Assembly (NCBI RefSeq): GCF_019312595.1
Contig: NZ_JAHWDQ010000003.1
Coordinates: 1 to 64,000 of the forward strand
Direction of reading: 5' to 3'
DNA from: Zhongshania aquimaris
GTDB taxonomy: Bacteria > Pseudomonadota > Gammaproteobacteria > Pseudomonadales > Spongiibacteraceae
Length of the DNA stretch: 64,000 nt
The first letter of the stretch is position 1. Each line of letters starts with the position of its first letter. Both the position numbers and the translations under genes were made by a program. Under the pieces are notes generated by a model that ran no database searches, had not been told where the DNA came from, and worked only from the letters and a program-made list of their open reading frames with translations. Below, piece after piece: positions 41,363-51,144 of this stretch.

Positions 41363-42121
41363 CTATTCCACAAGTCCATAGCCAAAAGAGCGAATAATGG
41401 TCTTAGCTTTTTCCGATTTTAAAAAAGCGATAAATTCCTTAGCCGCAATACTATTTTCTCCCGCTTTAAGCAGTACTGCGTCTTGCTTGATTGGACGATA
41501 AAGTTTTGGGGGCACAATCCAAGCAGAACCACTTTTCAGCACGCTGTTTTTCATAATCTGAGACACCGCGACAAAGCCAATATCAGCGTTACCCGTACTA
41601 ACAAATTGGTACGTTTGGGCAATGTTTTCGCCCGTTACCCAGGAATTACGAGTTGAGTTTTCAAGAGATAAATGACGTAACACATCGAGCGCAGCGGTGC
41701 CGTATGGTGCCAGTAAGGGGTTAGCCAAGGCTAATTTATTAAAGTGTCCTAAACGCAAAACCTCGCCATTTTCATCCACAAAGTCCGATTTAGATGACCA
41801 AAGCGCTAAGGCGCCAACAGCGTAGGTAAATCGATTTTTAGGGGTAACTAACCCGGCCTTTATTAACGCCTCTGGTTTTGTTTGGTCGGCAGACAGAAAA
41901 ACCTGAAATGGCGCACCGTGGCGTATTTGCGCATAAAATTTTCCGGAAGAACCATAGGATACATTGAGGGAGTGACCAGTTGTCTCTCCAAATTCGTCGC
42001 CGAGCTGTCGCATCGCGGCGGTGAAGTTCGATGCAACAGCAACAGAAAGTTGGTCTGCATGACTAATGATAGTGATACACATTAAATTTAAACAAACTAG
42101 TAACTGACGAGCAGCCCCCAT
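41363..42121 (-). CDS. modA: ModA-type molybdate-binding protein, orphan
   Basis: A 252-residue periplasmic oxyanion-binding protein. Signal peptide (1-~22), then SVAVASNFTAAMRQLG and YGSSGKFYAQIRHGAPF, the oxyanion-contact blocks of ModA. The later GNADIGFVAVSQI block is also typical. No modB or modC is near, so transport would need a permease encoded elsewhere, or the protein has another ligand (tungstate, sulfate-like oxyanion). It is convergent with the CDF gene and divergent from the copper ATPase. Confidence 0.85.
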   Translation of the reverse strand: MGAARQLLVCLNLMCITIISHADQLSVAVASNFTAAMRQLGDEFGETTGHSLNVSYGSSGKFYAQIRHGAPFQVFLSADQTKPEALIKAGLVTPKNRFTYAVGALALWSSKSDFVDENGEVLRLGHFNKLALANPLLAPYGTAALDVLRHLSLENSTRNSWVTGENIAQTYQFVSTGNADIGFVAVSQIMKNSVLKSGSAWIVPPKLYRPIKQDAVLLKAGENSIAAKEFIAFLKSEKAKTIIRSFGYGLVE

Positions 42122-42309
42122 TTTTTTTCCTTGTCGAAATTTTTGTTAGCTAATACGTCTTGCATTCGATACATCATAGAGGAAACAAGTTTCATTCAGT
42201 ATTGGCAAGATTAAAAAGTATCGTGCAGCAGACCTTACAAGGGCGTAATGTTTGTCCATCACTCGATCTAGTGCAAGTGTCAAAAACATAATGACACGTT
42301 TTATGACGC

Positions 42310-42340
42310 TTGACCCTCCCATGATGGGAGGCATTACCCT
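42310..42340 (+). promoter_or_regulatory. CueR-type promoter of the copper ATPase gene
   Basis: -35 TTGACC (42310-42315) and -10 TACCCT (42335-42340) are 19 bp apart, the long spacing used by MerR-family activators. Between them lies the dyad CCTCCC-ATGAT-GGGAGG (42315-42331), close to the CueR operator. The regulator gene is at 44876. Confidence 0.82.
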
Positions 42341-42367
42341 CCATATCATTGAATCAAACTTTGGTTT

Positions 42368-44818
42368 ATGGAGTACAACATGTCAGCACAAAATATGGAA
42401 TTGCCGGATATAGAGCTTCCCATATTGGGTATGAGCTGCTCTTCATGCGTGGGGCGAGTTGAAAAGTCGCTTAGGGCGACGGATGGTGTTGTTTCAGTGC
42501 AGGTGAATCTTGCAACGGAATCTGCGTATGTCTCAGCGAATAAAGACGTTTCGCTGCAGACTCTATGCACGACGGTAAATAATGCAGGTTACTCGGTAGC
42601 TACCGAGGAATTTCAAATTCGTATAAGTGGTATGAGCTGCGCGTCTTGCGTCGGGCGAGTAGAAAAATCAATATATAAAATGGCTGGTGTCGTAAATGCG
42701 AGTGTTAACTTAGCGACAGAATCCGCATATGTGCAGGTCCTGCAAGGCCGCGTTACGATGTCAGACCTTGTTTCAGCCGTCGCCGAATCCGGCTATACGG
42801 CGACAGCCGCTGAAATACCAAGTAACGAACGTAATAACGGGGTTAATAATCAGAGTCAAAACTCAGAAACCGAGCAGAACAAGGAAACTCGCCATTTATT
42901 GATTGCAGCCTGCTTATCTGCGCCCCTGGTTCTAGGAATGCTGGCAAGTAGCGTGGGCTTCGATTTTATGCCCCCGCCTTGGTTGCAATTTTTGATTGCC
43001 ACACCAATCCAGTTTTGGCTTGGTGCCCGCTTCTATCGCGCGGCATGGTTTGCACTAAAGGCACGTACCGGGAATATGGATTTGCTAGTTGCCATCGGTA
43101 CGAGTGCAAGCTACGGCCTGAGTGTATTCGAATTGTTCAAACAGTATGTCATTCAACCGAGTCACACGATGGGGCACTATTATTTTGAAGCCTCAGCCGT
43201 TGTCATCACTTTAATACTTCTTGGTAAATGGTTGGAACGGCGCGCTAAACAGCAAACCACCGAAGCGATAAAAGCATTGCAATCCCTGCGCCCCAACACC
43301 GCGCGACTTCGTCAAAATGAGGTAGACACCGACACGCCTATAGAGCAAATACGCGTCGGTGATATTGTCGTTGTAAAACCTGGTGAAAGTGTTCCCGTCG
43401 ATGGCTCAATAGTGGAAGGCAGTGGCTATCTAGACGAGTCGATGATTACCGGCGAGAGTATGCCAGTGCATAAATCCCAAGGTGATTCTGTGGCTGGCGG
43501 CGTCATCAATACGGATGCATTACTCCTCATTAAAACGACATCGATAGGAGCAGAAACAACGCTTTCGCGCATTATTCACTTAGTAGAGAGCGCGCAAGCT
43601 GCGAAAGCGCCCATTCAAAGCCTTGTAGATAAAGTGAGTATGGTATTTGTGCCGGTGGTCATAGCCATCGCCATTGCCACCTTAGTGAGCTGGTTTTTGT
43701 ATAACGGCGATATTCAAAGTGCCATCATCAATTCAGTGGCGGTGTTGGTTATCGCATGTCCCTGCGCACTAGGTCTCGCGACACCGGCAGCGATCATGAC
43801 CGGTACTGGGGTTGCCGCTAAACATGGCATTCTCATTAAAGACGCACAAGCCTTGGAATATGCCCATAACGTCAACACCGTGGTGTTCGATAAAACTGGC
43901 ACGCTGACCATCGGCAAGCCCAGCTTACGAGAGTACATTGCTAGCGACGGCGATACTGACAGACTGCTAAGCATCGCTGCCTCAATCCAAAAAGGCAGTG
44001 ATCACCCATTGGCTCAGGCGATTCTTAACGAGGCTGCCGACAAAGCGCTTTCTATTGCATCCGCAAGGGAATCGAAAGCCCTTGCCGGACGCGGAGTATC
44101 GGCCACTGTGAACGGTAAGTTTTTTTTACTCGGCAATACTCGCCTAATGCAAGAATCCAAAGTGTCTTTGACTGACTTAGAGGCGAAAGCCAAGGAACTG
44201 GAGAATGAAGGCAGTACTATATCGTGGCTTGCAGAAGGTGGCGACACACCTAGCTTGATCGGTTTGCTTGCGTTCGGCGATGAAATAAAGCCCTCTGCGA
44301 AGTTAGCGATTGAACGCCTTAACAATAAGGGTATAAAAACGGTGATGATCACTGGTGATAATGAAGGTAGCGCCCGCGCGGTTGCCGCAAAACTGGGTTT
44401 GCAAGACTATATTGCCAACGTTCTCCCCGAGGGCAAAGCCGATGCCATTCGGGATTTGCGTAACGCAAACAATATTGTTGCCATGGTGGGCGACGGTATC
44501 AATGATGCCCCTGCTTTAGCCGCCGCTGATGTCGGCATAGCAATGGCAACCGGTACAGACGTAGCGATCCATACTGCGGGAATTACGTTAATGCGCGGTG
44601 ACCCTGCACTCATTGCAGACGCGATAGATATTTCAAAAAGAAGTTATCAAAAAATTCGCCAAAATTTATTCTGGGCATTTATCTATAATTTGTTAGGAAT
44701 TCCCTTGGCCGCAAGTGGATTACTCAGCCCAGTCATTGCAGGCGCAGCCATGGCGTTTAGTAGCGTAAGTGTCATTAGCAATGCACTATTGTTAAAACGT
44801 TGGAAACCGAAGGCTTGA
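42368..44818 (+). CDS. copA: CopA-type Cu(I) P1B ATPase
   Basis: An 816-residue copper-exporting ATPase. Two N-terminal heavy-metal domains carry GMSCSSC (~21-27) and GMSCASC (~89-95). Eight membrane helices, the CPC motif (VIACPCALGLATP), the phosphorylation site DKTGTLT, the SDHPLAQAI motif and GDGINDAPALA are all in place. It pumps Cu(I) from cytoplasm to periplasm. An ATG at 42380 is an alternative start. It is controlled by the CueR-type promoter just upstream; the cueR gene follows on the same strand after 57 bases. Confidence 0.95.
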   Translation: MEYNMSAQNMELPDIELPILGMSCSSCVGRVEKSLRATDGVVSVQVNLATESAYVSANKDVSLQTLCTTVNNAGYSVATEEFQIRISGMSCASCVGRVEKSIYKMAGVVNASVNLATESAYVQVLQGRVTMSDLVSAVAESGYTATAAEIPSNERNNGVNNQSQNSETEQNKETRHLLIAACLSAPLVLGMLASSVGFDFMPPPWLQFLIATPIQFWLGARFYRAAWFALKARTGNMDLLVAIGTSASYGLSVFELFKQYVIQPSHTMGHYYFEASAVVITLILLGKWLERRAKQQTTEAIKALQSLRPNTARLRQNEVDTDTPIEQIRVGDIVVVKPGESVPVDGSIVEGSGYLDESMITGESMPVHKSQGDSVAGGVINTDALLLIKTTSIGAETTLSRIIHLVESAQAAKAPIQSLVDKVSMVFVPVVIAIAIATLVSWFLYNGDIQSAIINSVAVLVIACPCALGLATPAAIMTGTGVAAKHGILIKDAQALEYAHNVNTVVFDKTGTLTIGKPSLREYIASDGDTDRLLSIAASIQKGSDHPLAQAILNEAADKALSIASARESKALAGRGVSATVNGKFFLLGNTRLMQESKVSLTDLEAKAKELENEGSTISWLAEGGDTPSLIGLLAFGDEIKPSAKLAIERLNNKGIKTVMITGDNEGSARAVAAKLGLQDYIANVLPEGKADAIRDLRNANNIVAMVGDGINDAPALAAADVGIAMATGTDVAIHTAGITLMRGDPALIADAIDISKRSYQKIRQNLFWAFIYNLLGIPLAASGLLSPVIAGAAMAFSSVSVISNALLLKRWKPKA

Positions 44819-44875
44819 GATTGGTCAAATACTGTACGGTTGTGATGAAATAGGGTACACAGAGGTAAATTTACT

Positions 44876-45298
44876 ATGAATATTGGCGACGCTGCGAGGG
44901 CCAGCGGCATATCTGTAAAAATGATTCGTCATTATGAATCGCTTGGTCTAATTAAAGAGGCCGAGCGCACTACGTCTGGGTATCGGGTTTATTCACAGAG
45001 CGACATCCATAGCCTGAGCTTTATAAAAAGCGCTCGATCTTTGGGTTTCTCTCTTGCGAAAATAGAACAGTTGCTATCTCTTTGGGCCGATCGTGATCGA
45101 GCCAGCGCCGATGTTAAAGCGCTGGCAACAGAACATATTGAAGAATTAGATGTTAAAATACACGAATTGACTGCAATGCGAGATTTACTGGCTGAATTAG
45201 CCTCGACTTGCCACGGCGACAATCGTGCCGATTGCCCTATTCTTTCTGGACTAGAACGCGATGGCCAATGTACTGGGCATAAAGAAAAATTGCCATGA
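44876..45298 (+). CDS. cueR: CueR copper-responsive MerR-family regulator
   Basis: 140 residues. The winged helix (1-70) has the MerR-type MIRHYESLGLI and TTSGYRVYSQSD blocks. A dimer helix follows, then a metal loop with two Cys eight apart in CHGDNRADC (Cys112 and Cys120), as in CueR for Cu(I)/Ag(I). A third Cys lies in GQCTGH near the end. It should bind the 19-bp-spacer promoter at 42310. Its stop overlaps the next gene as ATGA. Confidence 0.92.
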   Translation: MNIGDAARASGISVKMIRHYESLGLIKEAERTTSGYRVYSQSDIHSLSFIKSARSLGFSLAKIEQLLSLWADRDRASADVKALATEHIEELDVKIHELTAMRDLLAELASTCHGDNRADCPILSGLERDGQCTGHKEKLP

Positions 45299-45705
45299 GC
45301 AGATACAGTAGTAAAAAAGTCGCGTTTTGGATTTTGCTGATATTTTTCAGCAAGGTCACATTTGCTATTGTCCAGCCTTTGTCGGCAGTCTCAACTTCAG
45401 CAATATCGTCAGAGGCACCTTTTTCACACCAGCATATTGGCCAACAAGAGCATAACCCGACGTTGTCGATGAACAGTCATTGCAAACATAATCAAGATAG
45501 TGGCGTGTCCTCACATGAGCGCGATCACAATTCAAATTGCGATGTAAAATGCGATTGCTGTATTGGTCACTGCACCGCCCCTGCGCTGTTTATCAGCCCA
45601 TTAACTTATTCTGATAAGTTTCTACAACAAGCCGGCGATCAGCTGCGCTCCTCACAAACTATATCACTCTCCTCCTACTTGTTCAGGCCGCCAATTCTGG
45701 GCTAA
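45295..45705 (+). CDS. Small His/Cys-rich secreted protein of the CopL/CzcI type (third copy)
   Basis: 136 residues: signal anchor (~8-24), His-rich segment (HQHIGQQEHN, HCKHNQ, HERDHN), a Cys cluster CDVKCDCCIGHC and the C-terminal LFRPPILG. Same plan as the proteins at 16599 and 31750. It is translationally coupled to cueR (ATGA) and precedes a copA-copB pair, so it joins a copper operon. Likely binds copper in the periplasm and tunes the response; the precise function is unknown. Confidence 0.75.
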   Translation: MSRYSSKKVAFWILLIFFSKVTFAIVQPLSAVSTSAISSEAPFSHQHIGQQEHNPTLSMNSHCKHNQDSGVSSHERDHNSNCDVKCDCCIGHCTAPALFISPLTYSDKFLQQAGDQLRSSQTISLSSYLFRPPILG

Positions 45706-45827
45706 TACAGCATTATTGCGCCCGTTATTTGGGTATTGCAAAAACTGCATTCGCTTTGGAGCGTTTAGCGAGCATATCTGAGGCTCGTCACCCGCTGCTT
45801 TGGTCGACAGCTTTTCTAGGAATTATT

Positions 45828-47684
45828 ATGAAAACAACACACTACAGTCCTTCTCGCCGACGCTTTGTTAAAGGTGCCGCCGGCGCGAGTGCCTTAATTG
45901 GAATTGGCGGCGTGCCATTGACGATTGGCGCTGAGAATACGCCGAAAATGAAATCACCTGAGGTCATGCGAGGACGTCACTTCGATCTCAATATTGGCTA
46001 TCAAGCGGTAAATTTCACCGGCAGCAACCGCATAGCTACCGCAATAAATGGTAGTGTGCCCGGCCCGATTTTGCACTGGAAGGAAGGTGAACATATTACC
46101 CTTAGAGTACATAATCACCTTCATCACGATAGCTCCCTCCACTGGCACGGGATGATACTGCCCTCGGGTATGGATGGGGTGCCGGGAATGAGCTTTGCCG
46201 GAATAAAGCCCGGAAGTTATTTCGACTATGCCTTCCAAGTCCAGCAGAACGGAACCTATTGGTATCACAGTCACTCCGGATTTCAGGAACAAACGGGCGT
46301 CTATGGCGCTATCGTTATAGAACCAGCAAATCCAGATCCGGTAAGCTATGACCGAGATTATGTTGTGCAACTTTCGGACTGGTCAGATCAGCGACCTGAA
46401 GACATCTACTCCACCCTTAAGCAGCGCGGCGATTATTACAATTTTAAACACGCTACCGTCAGTGACCTATGGCAAGACATAAAGAATAAAGGCATAGCGC
46501 AAAGCTGGGCAGACCGCCGCATGTGGAATGAGATGCGCATGAGTCGTTCCGATATCGCCGATGTCACCGGCTACACCTATACCTATCTTATGAACGGGAA
46601 TACGCCTGAACAGGGATGGCAGGGGCTATTTAAACGCGGCGAAAAAGTCAGGCTGCGATTTATAAATAGCGCTGCAATGACTATCTTCGATGTGCGTATT
46701 CCCGGATTAAAAATGACCGTTGTCGCCGCTGACGGACAAAATATCGAACCAGTTAGCGTTGATGAATTTCGTATAGGTGTCGCGGAAACCTATGACGTTG
46801 TCGTGGAGCCGAGTGACGACAGAGCCTATTGCGTGTTTGCGCAAAGTATTGATCGGAGTGGTTACTGTCGTGGCACCTTAACTCCGAATCTAGATTGGCA
46901 AGCCGAAGTACCAGCTATGGACTATTCTCCCCTGCTCGCTCATAGAGATATGGGAATGGCTATGTCTGGACACGATATGGGCGCAGGTGCAATGCAAGGT
47001 ATGGATCATAGCGGCCATGATATGTCTGGCATGACACACAATATGCACATGGGGCAGCATAGCGACATGAACATGCAGCATGCTATGCACAAAATGCCTG
47101 TCGAAAAACCAGCCCCGGCGGGTATGGGAAGTCAGCGGAAAATAGCGCATGTAAACACCGAATTTGGGCCGCAGGTTGATATGCGTTCACAGTCGCCAAT
47201 GGACGGTTTAAGCGACCCAGGCATCGGTCTTCGAGATCACCAAGAACGTTACGGACGTCGAGTACTGCGTTATTCCGATTTGCGCAATTTATATCAAACC
47301 GAAGATCGTCGTGATCCCGAGCGGGAAATTCAATTGCATCTAACAGGCAATATGGAACGCTATATGTGGTCCATGAACGGCATACCCTTTGCCGATGCCG
47401 AGCCATTGCAATTTAAATACGGGGAGCGGCTGCGTATCGTTTTGGTTAATGACTCTATGATGACGCATCCTATACATATGCACGGGGTGTGGAGTGAGTT
47501 AGAAACTGGCGATCCTATGCATATTCCTAAAAAACATACCGTCATAGTTCAACCGGGCTCAAAAATAAGCTACTTGGTGAGCGCCGACGCCGTTGGTCGC
47601 TGGGCCTACCACTGCCACCTGCTCTACCATATGCCGGGAATGATGCGAGAAGTACACATTACCGAACAAGGAGACCTATCATGA
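45828..47684 (+). CDS. copA: Second CopA/PcoA-type multicopper oxidase
   Basis: 618 residues from the ATG at 45828 (AGG seven bases upstream); an upstream start at 45729 would bury the Tat signal. The Tat motif SRRRFVKG is at 9-16. Copper-ligand blocks HWHG, YHSHSG, HPIHMHG and YHCHLLYHMPGMM are complete. A Met/His-rich insert (~367-424) has MDHSGHDMSGM-like repeats, a different repeat pattern from the copA at 3691. It is followed by copB with ATGA overlap. The two CopA proteins are paralogs, clearly diverged rather than recent duplicates. Confidence 0.94.
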   Translation: MKTTHYSPSRRRFVKGAAGASALIGIGGVPLTIGAENTPKMKSPEVMRGRHFDLNIGYQAVNFTGSNRIATAINGSVPGPILHWKEGEHITLRVHNHLHHDSSLHWHGMILPSGMDGVPGMSFAGIKPGSYFDYAFQVQQNGTYWYHSHSGFQEQTGVYGAIVIEPANPDPVSYDRDYVVQLSDWSDQRPEDIYSTLKQRGDYYNFKHATVSDLWQDIKNKGIAQSWADRRMWNEMRMSRSDIADVTGYTYTYLMNGNTPEQGWQGLFKRGEKVRLRFINSAAMTIFDVRIPGLKMTVVAADGQNIEPVSVDEFRIGVAETYDVVVEPSDDRAYCVFAQSIDRSGYCRGTLTPNLDWQAEVPAMDYSPLLAHRDMGMAMSGHDMGAGAMQGMDHSGHDMSGMTHNMHMGQHSDMNMQHAMHKMPVEKPAPAGMGSQRKIAHVNTEFGPQVDMRSQSPMDGLSDPGIGLRDHQERYGRRVLRYSDLRNLYQTEDRRDPEREIQLHLTGNMERYMWSMNGIPFADAEPLQFKYGERLRIVLVNDSMMTHPIHMHGVWSELETGDPMHIPKKHTVIVQPGSKISYLVSADAVGRWAYHCHLLYHMPGMMREVHITEQGDLS

Positions 47685-48391
47685 AATACGGTTTCTTGAC
47701 TCCCGTTTTAGCCTGTCTACTTACAAGCGTTACTCCCTATGCATGGGCTCATTCAGAAGCTGATCCGATTGTCAGCATGCTGTCTTTCAAACAGTTCGAG
47801 CAAAGCAAAATAGGAGATGACACCGCAGCAATTTGGAATGTAGATGCTTGGGTAGGCAGAGATTTCGACAAGCTTTGGATTAAAACCAGTGGTGAATATA
47901 GCGATGGGAAACGACAGGACAGTAGCGTTGAGGTCTTGTACAGCCACGCAGTATCGACGTACTGGGACATACAAACGGGTTGGCGGGGGGATTTTAATGA
48001 CGCTGAAAATCGTCAGTGGTTCGCTTTCGGGCTGCAGGGCCTAACGCCCTATTTCTTCGAAACTGAACTAACCTTCTATGTTGGTGAACGGGGGCAAACT
48101 GCACTAAAACTCGACACTGAATATGAGCTTTTATTTACCCAAAAGCTGATACTTTCGCCAGAGTTTGAAGTAAATATCCACGGTCGAAACGATCGTCAAA
48201 ATGGCGCCGGACAAGGTTTGTCCGATATAGAGACGGGACTCAGGCTACGTTACGAATTCACTAGGAAATTTGCGCCGTATGTTGGTGTAAACTACCACAA
48301 GGAATACGGCCAGACGGCGGAGTACAGTCGAGATTCTGGAACAGATACCGAGACAATGAGTTGGCTTATTGGCCTACGTTTCTGGTTTTAA
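47681..48391 (+). CDS. copB: Second CopB-family outer membrane protein
   Basis: 236 residues. Signal peptide (1-~23) then a beta-barrel with the same landmarks as the first CopB: QGLTPYFFETE, TEYELLFTQKLIL, GLSDIETGLRLRYE and a terminal GLRFWF. It almost lacks the N-terminal Met/His segment of typical CopB, keeping only HSEAD, so copper sequestration would rely on other sites. Translationally coupled to copA by ATGA. A bidirectional hairpin follows. Confidence 0.92.
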   Translation: MKYGFLTPVLACLLTSVTPYAWAHSEADPIVSMLSFKQFEQSKIGDDTAAIWNVDAWVGRDFDKLWIKTSGEYSDGKRQDSSVEVLYSHAVSTYWDIQTGWRGDFNDAENRQWFAFGLQGLTPYFFETELTFYVGERGQTALKLDTEYELLFTQKLILSPEFEVNIHGRNDRQNGAGQGLSDIETGLRLRYEFTRKFAPYVGVNYHKEYGQTAEYSRDSGTDTETMSWLIGLRFWF

Positions 48392-48396
48392 TGTTA

Positions 48397-48430
48397 ACGT
48401 CGTCCCTGAGAATTGTCTTAGGAACGACGT
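48397..48430. terminator. Bidirectional terminator between copB and the ligase-carrier gene
   Basis: ACGTCGT pairs with ACGACGT, and CCTGAG with CTTAGG inside it, with a 6-base loop; CTTTATT follows. It sits in the 41-base gap between converging genes. Confidence 0.7.
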
Positions 48431-48432
48431 CT

Positions 48433-51144
48433 TTATTCATGTTTGCGAACAGTGTTTTCAGGGATGCTCAGAATGATATTCGCGCTATTGTTGGCGTAAA
48501 GTTCATTATCTGTGTTCGCAAATATGCTGCGTGTCAAAAACACGTTTAGCCCACCGTTATTTAGTAAATCTGCGAGTATACGGTGCCCCAGCTTTCCCGA
48601 ACTCAATGTTATCTCGACTGTATTGCCACCAAATAATCTAGAAATAACACGCGCATACTGCCGGTCTTTTTCGACCAGTCTAGAATAACTTAGTAGCACT
48701 TGCGGACGATGACCATTTAATTGGGCGCGCCAAATTGTATAAATTCGCTCTAAGATTTTGATGACACGTTTATTTTTGTGGAAGCGACCGCCGATACATA
48801 AGACCAGCTCTGCTCGTAATTGATAAGCCGCCAATAAGGCAGGATAACTTCCTGCGCTACAGCCCATCGTTCGGTATGTGCCGTACTGGCTTAACTGCTT
48901 ATGATTCACCAGCCAGTTAATAACATCGCTGACCTTGTCTCCTAGAAATGGAATACCCTGCCGGTAAGATTGATTTCTGGGCTCCGTGAGAATTAATACA
49001 TCGTAGTCCGCGGAATTAGTATGCTGAAGTAAAACGGGGTTTGAAATCATCATGCTGCGATCACCTCTTCCCGGAAAACATATCAAAAGGCCTTTTTCGC
49101 TTGGCACTCCGACGCCAATAAATAACGTGGCGGTGGGCGCGATTCGTTTTAATACAAAGGCTTCCGGCTTTAGCTTGAGGGACTCAGACAATTGTTTCTG
49201 CAGCGTGTCTAACCAGCTATCGATGGCTACCTGATACTTCTGATTCTGGTTTGCCGAGACGAGTTGGCATTGACGATTTCGGCTATGTAAAAGGTCAATA
49301 TCAAGCGGTGTCAGGCGGTATTCAAGCGTCGTTAGCGCTCGATTTAAATGGGCGACAGTCGGACAGACCCTAACGATGCGGCGAAAAAAACGTACTACAT
49401 AAGGTAATTCCTCTGTGATGACATCGTTGTCAGTGAAATGGGCTACCTTAGCGCCGATACCAGGCGGCTGTGATTGCAGTGTTAATACCCGCGCGACAAG
49501 ATTGCCAAGGTAGCGAAAACTAGCATACTCGTTGGGATGAATGACAACGTCATAGGCCAGCTCCAAGACCACTAATAATTCCATGCGGCCGATTGAATCT
49601 AAGTCAATTTTTCGAAGCGGAATATCTGTGTTACCAAGCTCGAATTCAGCGATTTGCGAAGCTCTTAGTGTTTTTTTTGCCTTGGAACTTAAGGCTTGAA
49701 TAATAGTTTTACGTATTGAGCCAGCTTTCGCGGAAAGTGTCACTGCATCTTGACGAACGATTTTTCCCGACGCATTTCTAGGGATCTCGTCGACAATAAT
49801 AAGTTGCCGCGGTGCTCTTAAGCCAAGTCGTTGCTTTAAAAATTTTTCTAAGTCTTTCAGTCTAGGTCTCACCTCTTTTGAAAATACCACAAGGGCAACC
49901 GGAATATTGCCGTGTACAGTGGACGGTTTGGATAAGACTGCGGTGTCTACGATATTTGGAAATTGGCTAATTTCAGACTCAATATCTTGCGGGTAAATAT
50001 TTATACTATTGAAGACGAACATATCGTCGCTGCGGCCGCATAAATGAATGCGCGCTGCTTTATCAAGATACGCGATATCACCCGTGTGGAACCAGCCATC
50101 AATCAGTCGGCTCGCGGTCAATTCAGGCTTGCCCAAGTAGCCGCGAAACATGCCGTCACAGCGTACAAACAACTCCCCCGCCTCGCGGTTAGTTAGTAGC
50201 TTTCCGCTTGCGCTGCGCACTTGTATTTCTATTCCCGGCAACGCTCGTCCAACACTATTATCTGAGCCGGCATCATCTGGGTCAGTAAAGGCGATAGCAC
50301 CGGTTTCTGTTGTTCCGTAGCCCGCCCGTAAATTGGGCGTAATATTATTTCGCAATGCTGTACGAAGCGTCGTTGAGACGTGAGAACCACCGAGTTTTAA
50401 TTGAATATTTGACAAGTCCTGAATGCGGGGTATTGCTAGTAACTCTTGGGCTTGAAACGCCGACACATGCATAACGTTGACGTTGAGAGATTGGCACTGA
50501 CTGAGCAGCGAGTTATCTCTAGTATCGATAAAAACGTTGGTGGCGCCCATCGCCACGCAATAGAGGCGATGGCGCTTAGCAAAATTGTGTTCCATTGAGG
50601 CCAAACAGACAAATCGCTCGTGGGCGGAAACGATGTGCCGATGGGCCTGTGCAACAATATCACTGTCATGATGCACGACCAGCTTTGGCGTACCAGTGGT
50701 CCCCGACGTTGAAAACAATAGCTTGGCTGTTGTAGCTGCGTTTAGACCGTCGGTATTTACTTGCGAAACGATAGCGCTTTTATTACCGACAGCGTAGCTT
50801 TCATCAATAACATGACTAACACCGCAATTCTTATTGATTGCCTGCTGAGTATCTTCAGATTCGTATAAGGGTATAGTGCAAGATGTTGCCCCTACATAGG
50901 CAGCGGCAAGGCAGAAAGTGAGATGTTGTGTGTCGTCGGCGCATTTAATTCCGAGCAGTGAACTAGATGAAATTCCTGCCTCATAGAATTTGTAAGCCTG
51001 AAGCTGCACAAGTGAAGCGAGTTTGGCGTATGACAGCGTAACGTCCAGACTAACAATGGCGTCCTGGTCGGGATGCATTTTTGCGTGGTAGAAGAGTCGG
51101 CCAATTAATGAGTGATATTCCTTAGTTTGAGCGGCTAACGTCAC
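48433..51144 (-). CDS. NRPS-like ligase-carrier-hydrolase protein of unknown product
   Basis: 903 residues with an unusual order. Residues ~1-480 are an adenylate-forming ligase (FSTSGTTGTPKLVVHH, AGYGTTETGAIAF, WFHTGDIAYLD, catalytic Lys in NASGKIVRQ). ~490-570 is a carrier domain with Ser517 in DLDSIGRME. ~600-900 is a poorly recognised domain with GCSAGS (Ser763) and a late His (GKLGHRIL), suggesting an alpha/beta-hydrolase-like release domain. The ligase is closer to aryl/acyl-acid ligases than to amino-acid adenylation domains, and there is no condensation domain. GTG start overlapping the methyltransferase stop (GTGA). The product is unknown. Confidence 0.85.
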   Translation of the reverse strand: MTLAAQTKEYHSLIGRLFYHAKMHPDQDAIVSLDVTLSYAKLASLVQLQAYKFYEAGISSSSLLGIKCADDTQHLTFCLAAAYVGATSCTIPLYESEDTQQAINKNCGVSHVIDESYAVGNKSAIVSQVNTDGLNAATTAKLLFSTSGTTGTPKLVVHHDSDIVAQAHRHIVSAHERFVCLASMEHNFAKRHRLYCVAMGATNVFIDTRDNSLLSQCQSLNVNVMHVSAFQAQELLAIPRIQDLSNIQLKLGGSHVSTTLRTALRNNITPNLRAGYGTTETGAIAFTDPDDAGSDNSVGRALPGIEIQVRSASGKLLTNREAGELFVRCDGMFRGYLGKPELTASRLIDGWFHTGDIAYLDKAARIHLCGRSDDMFVFNSINIYPQDIESEISQFPNIVDTAVLSKPSTVHGNIPVALVVFSKEVRPRLKDLEKFLKQRLGLRAPRQLIIVDEIPRNASGKIVRQDAVTLSAKAGSIRKTIIQALSSKAKKTLRASQIAEFELGNTDIPLRKIDLDSIGRMELLVVLELAYDVVIHPNEYASFRYLGNLVARVLTLQSQPPGIGAKVAHFTDNDVITEELPYVVRFFRRIVRVCPTVAHLNRALTTLEYRLTPLDIDLLHSRNRQCQLVSANQNQKYQVAIDSWLDTLQKQLSESLKLKPEAFVLKRIAPTATLFIGVGVPSEKGLLICFPGRGDRSMMISNPVLLQHTNSADYDVLILTEPRNQSYRQGIPFLGDKVSDVINWLVNHKQLSQYGTYRTMGCSAGSYPALLAAYQLRAELVLCIGGRFHKNKRVIKILERIYTIWRAQLNGHRPQVLLSYSRLVEKDRQYARVISRLFGGNTVEITLSSGKLGHRILADLLNNGGLNVFLTRSIFANTDNELYANNSANIILSIPENTVRKHE

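Noticed and set aside
46890-47150. His-rich frame opposite to the Met-rich insert of the second copA
   Set aside because: Antisense of repeated Met/His codons; the real gene is on the plus strand.
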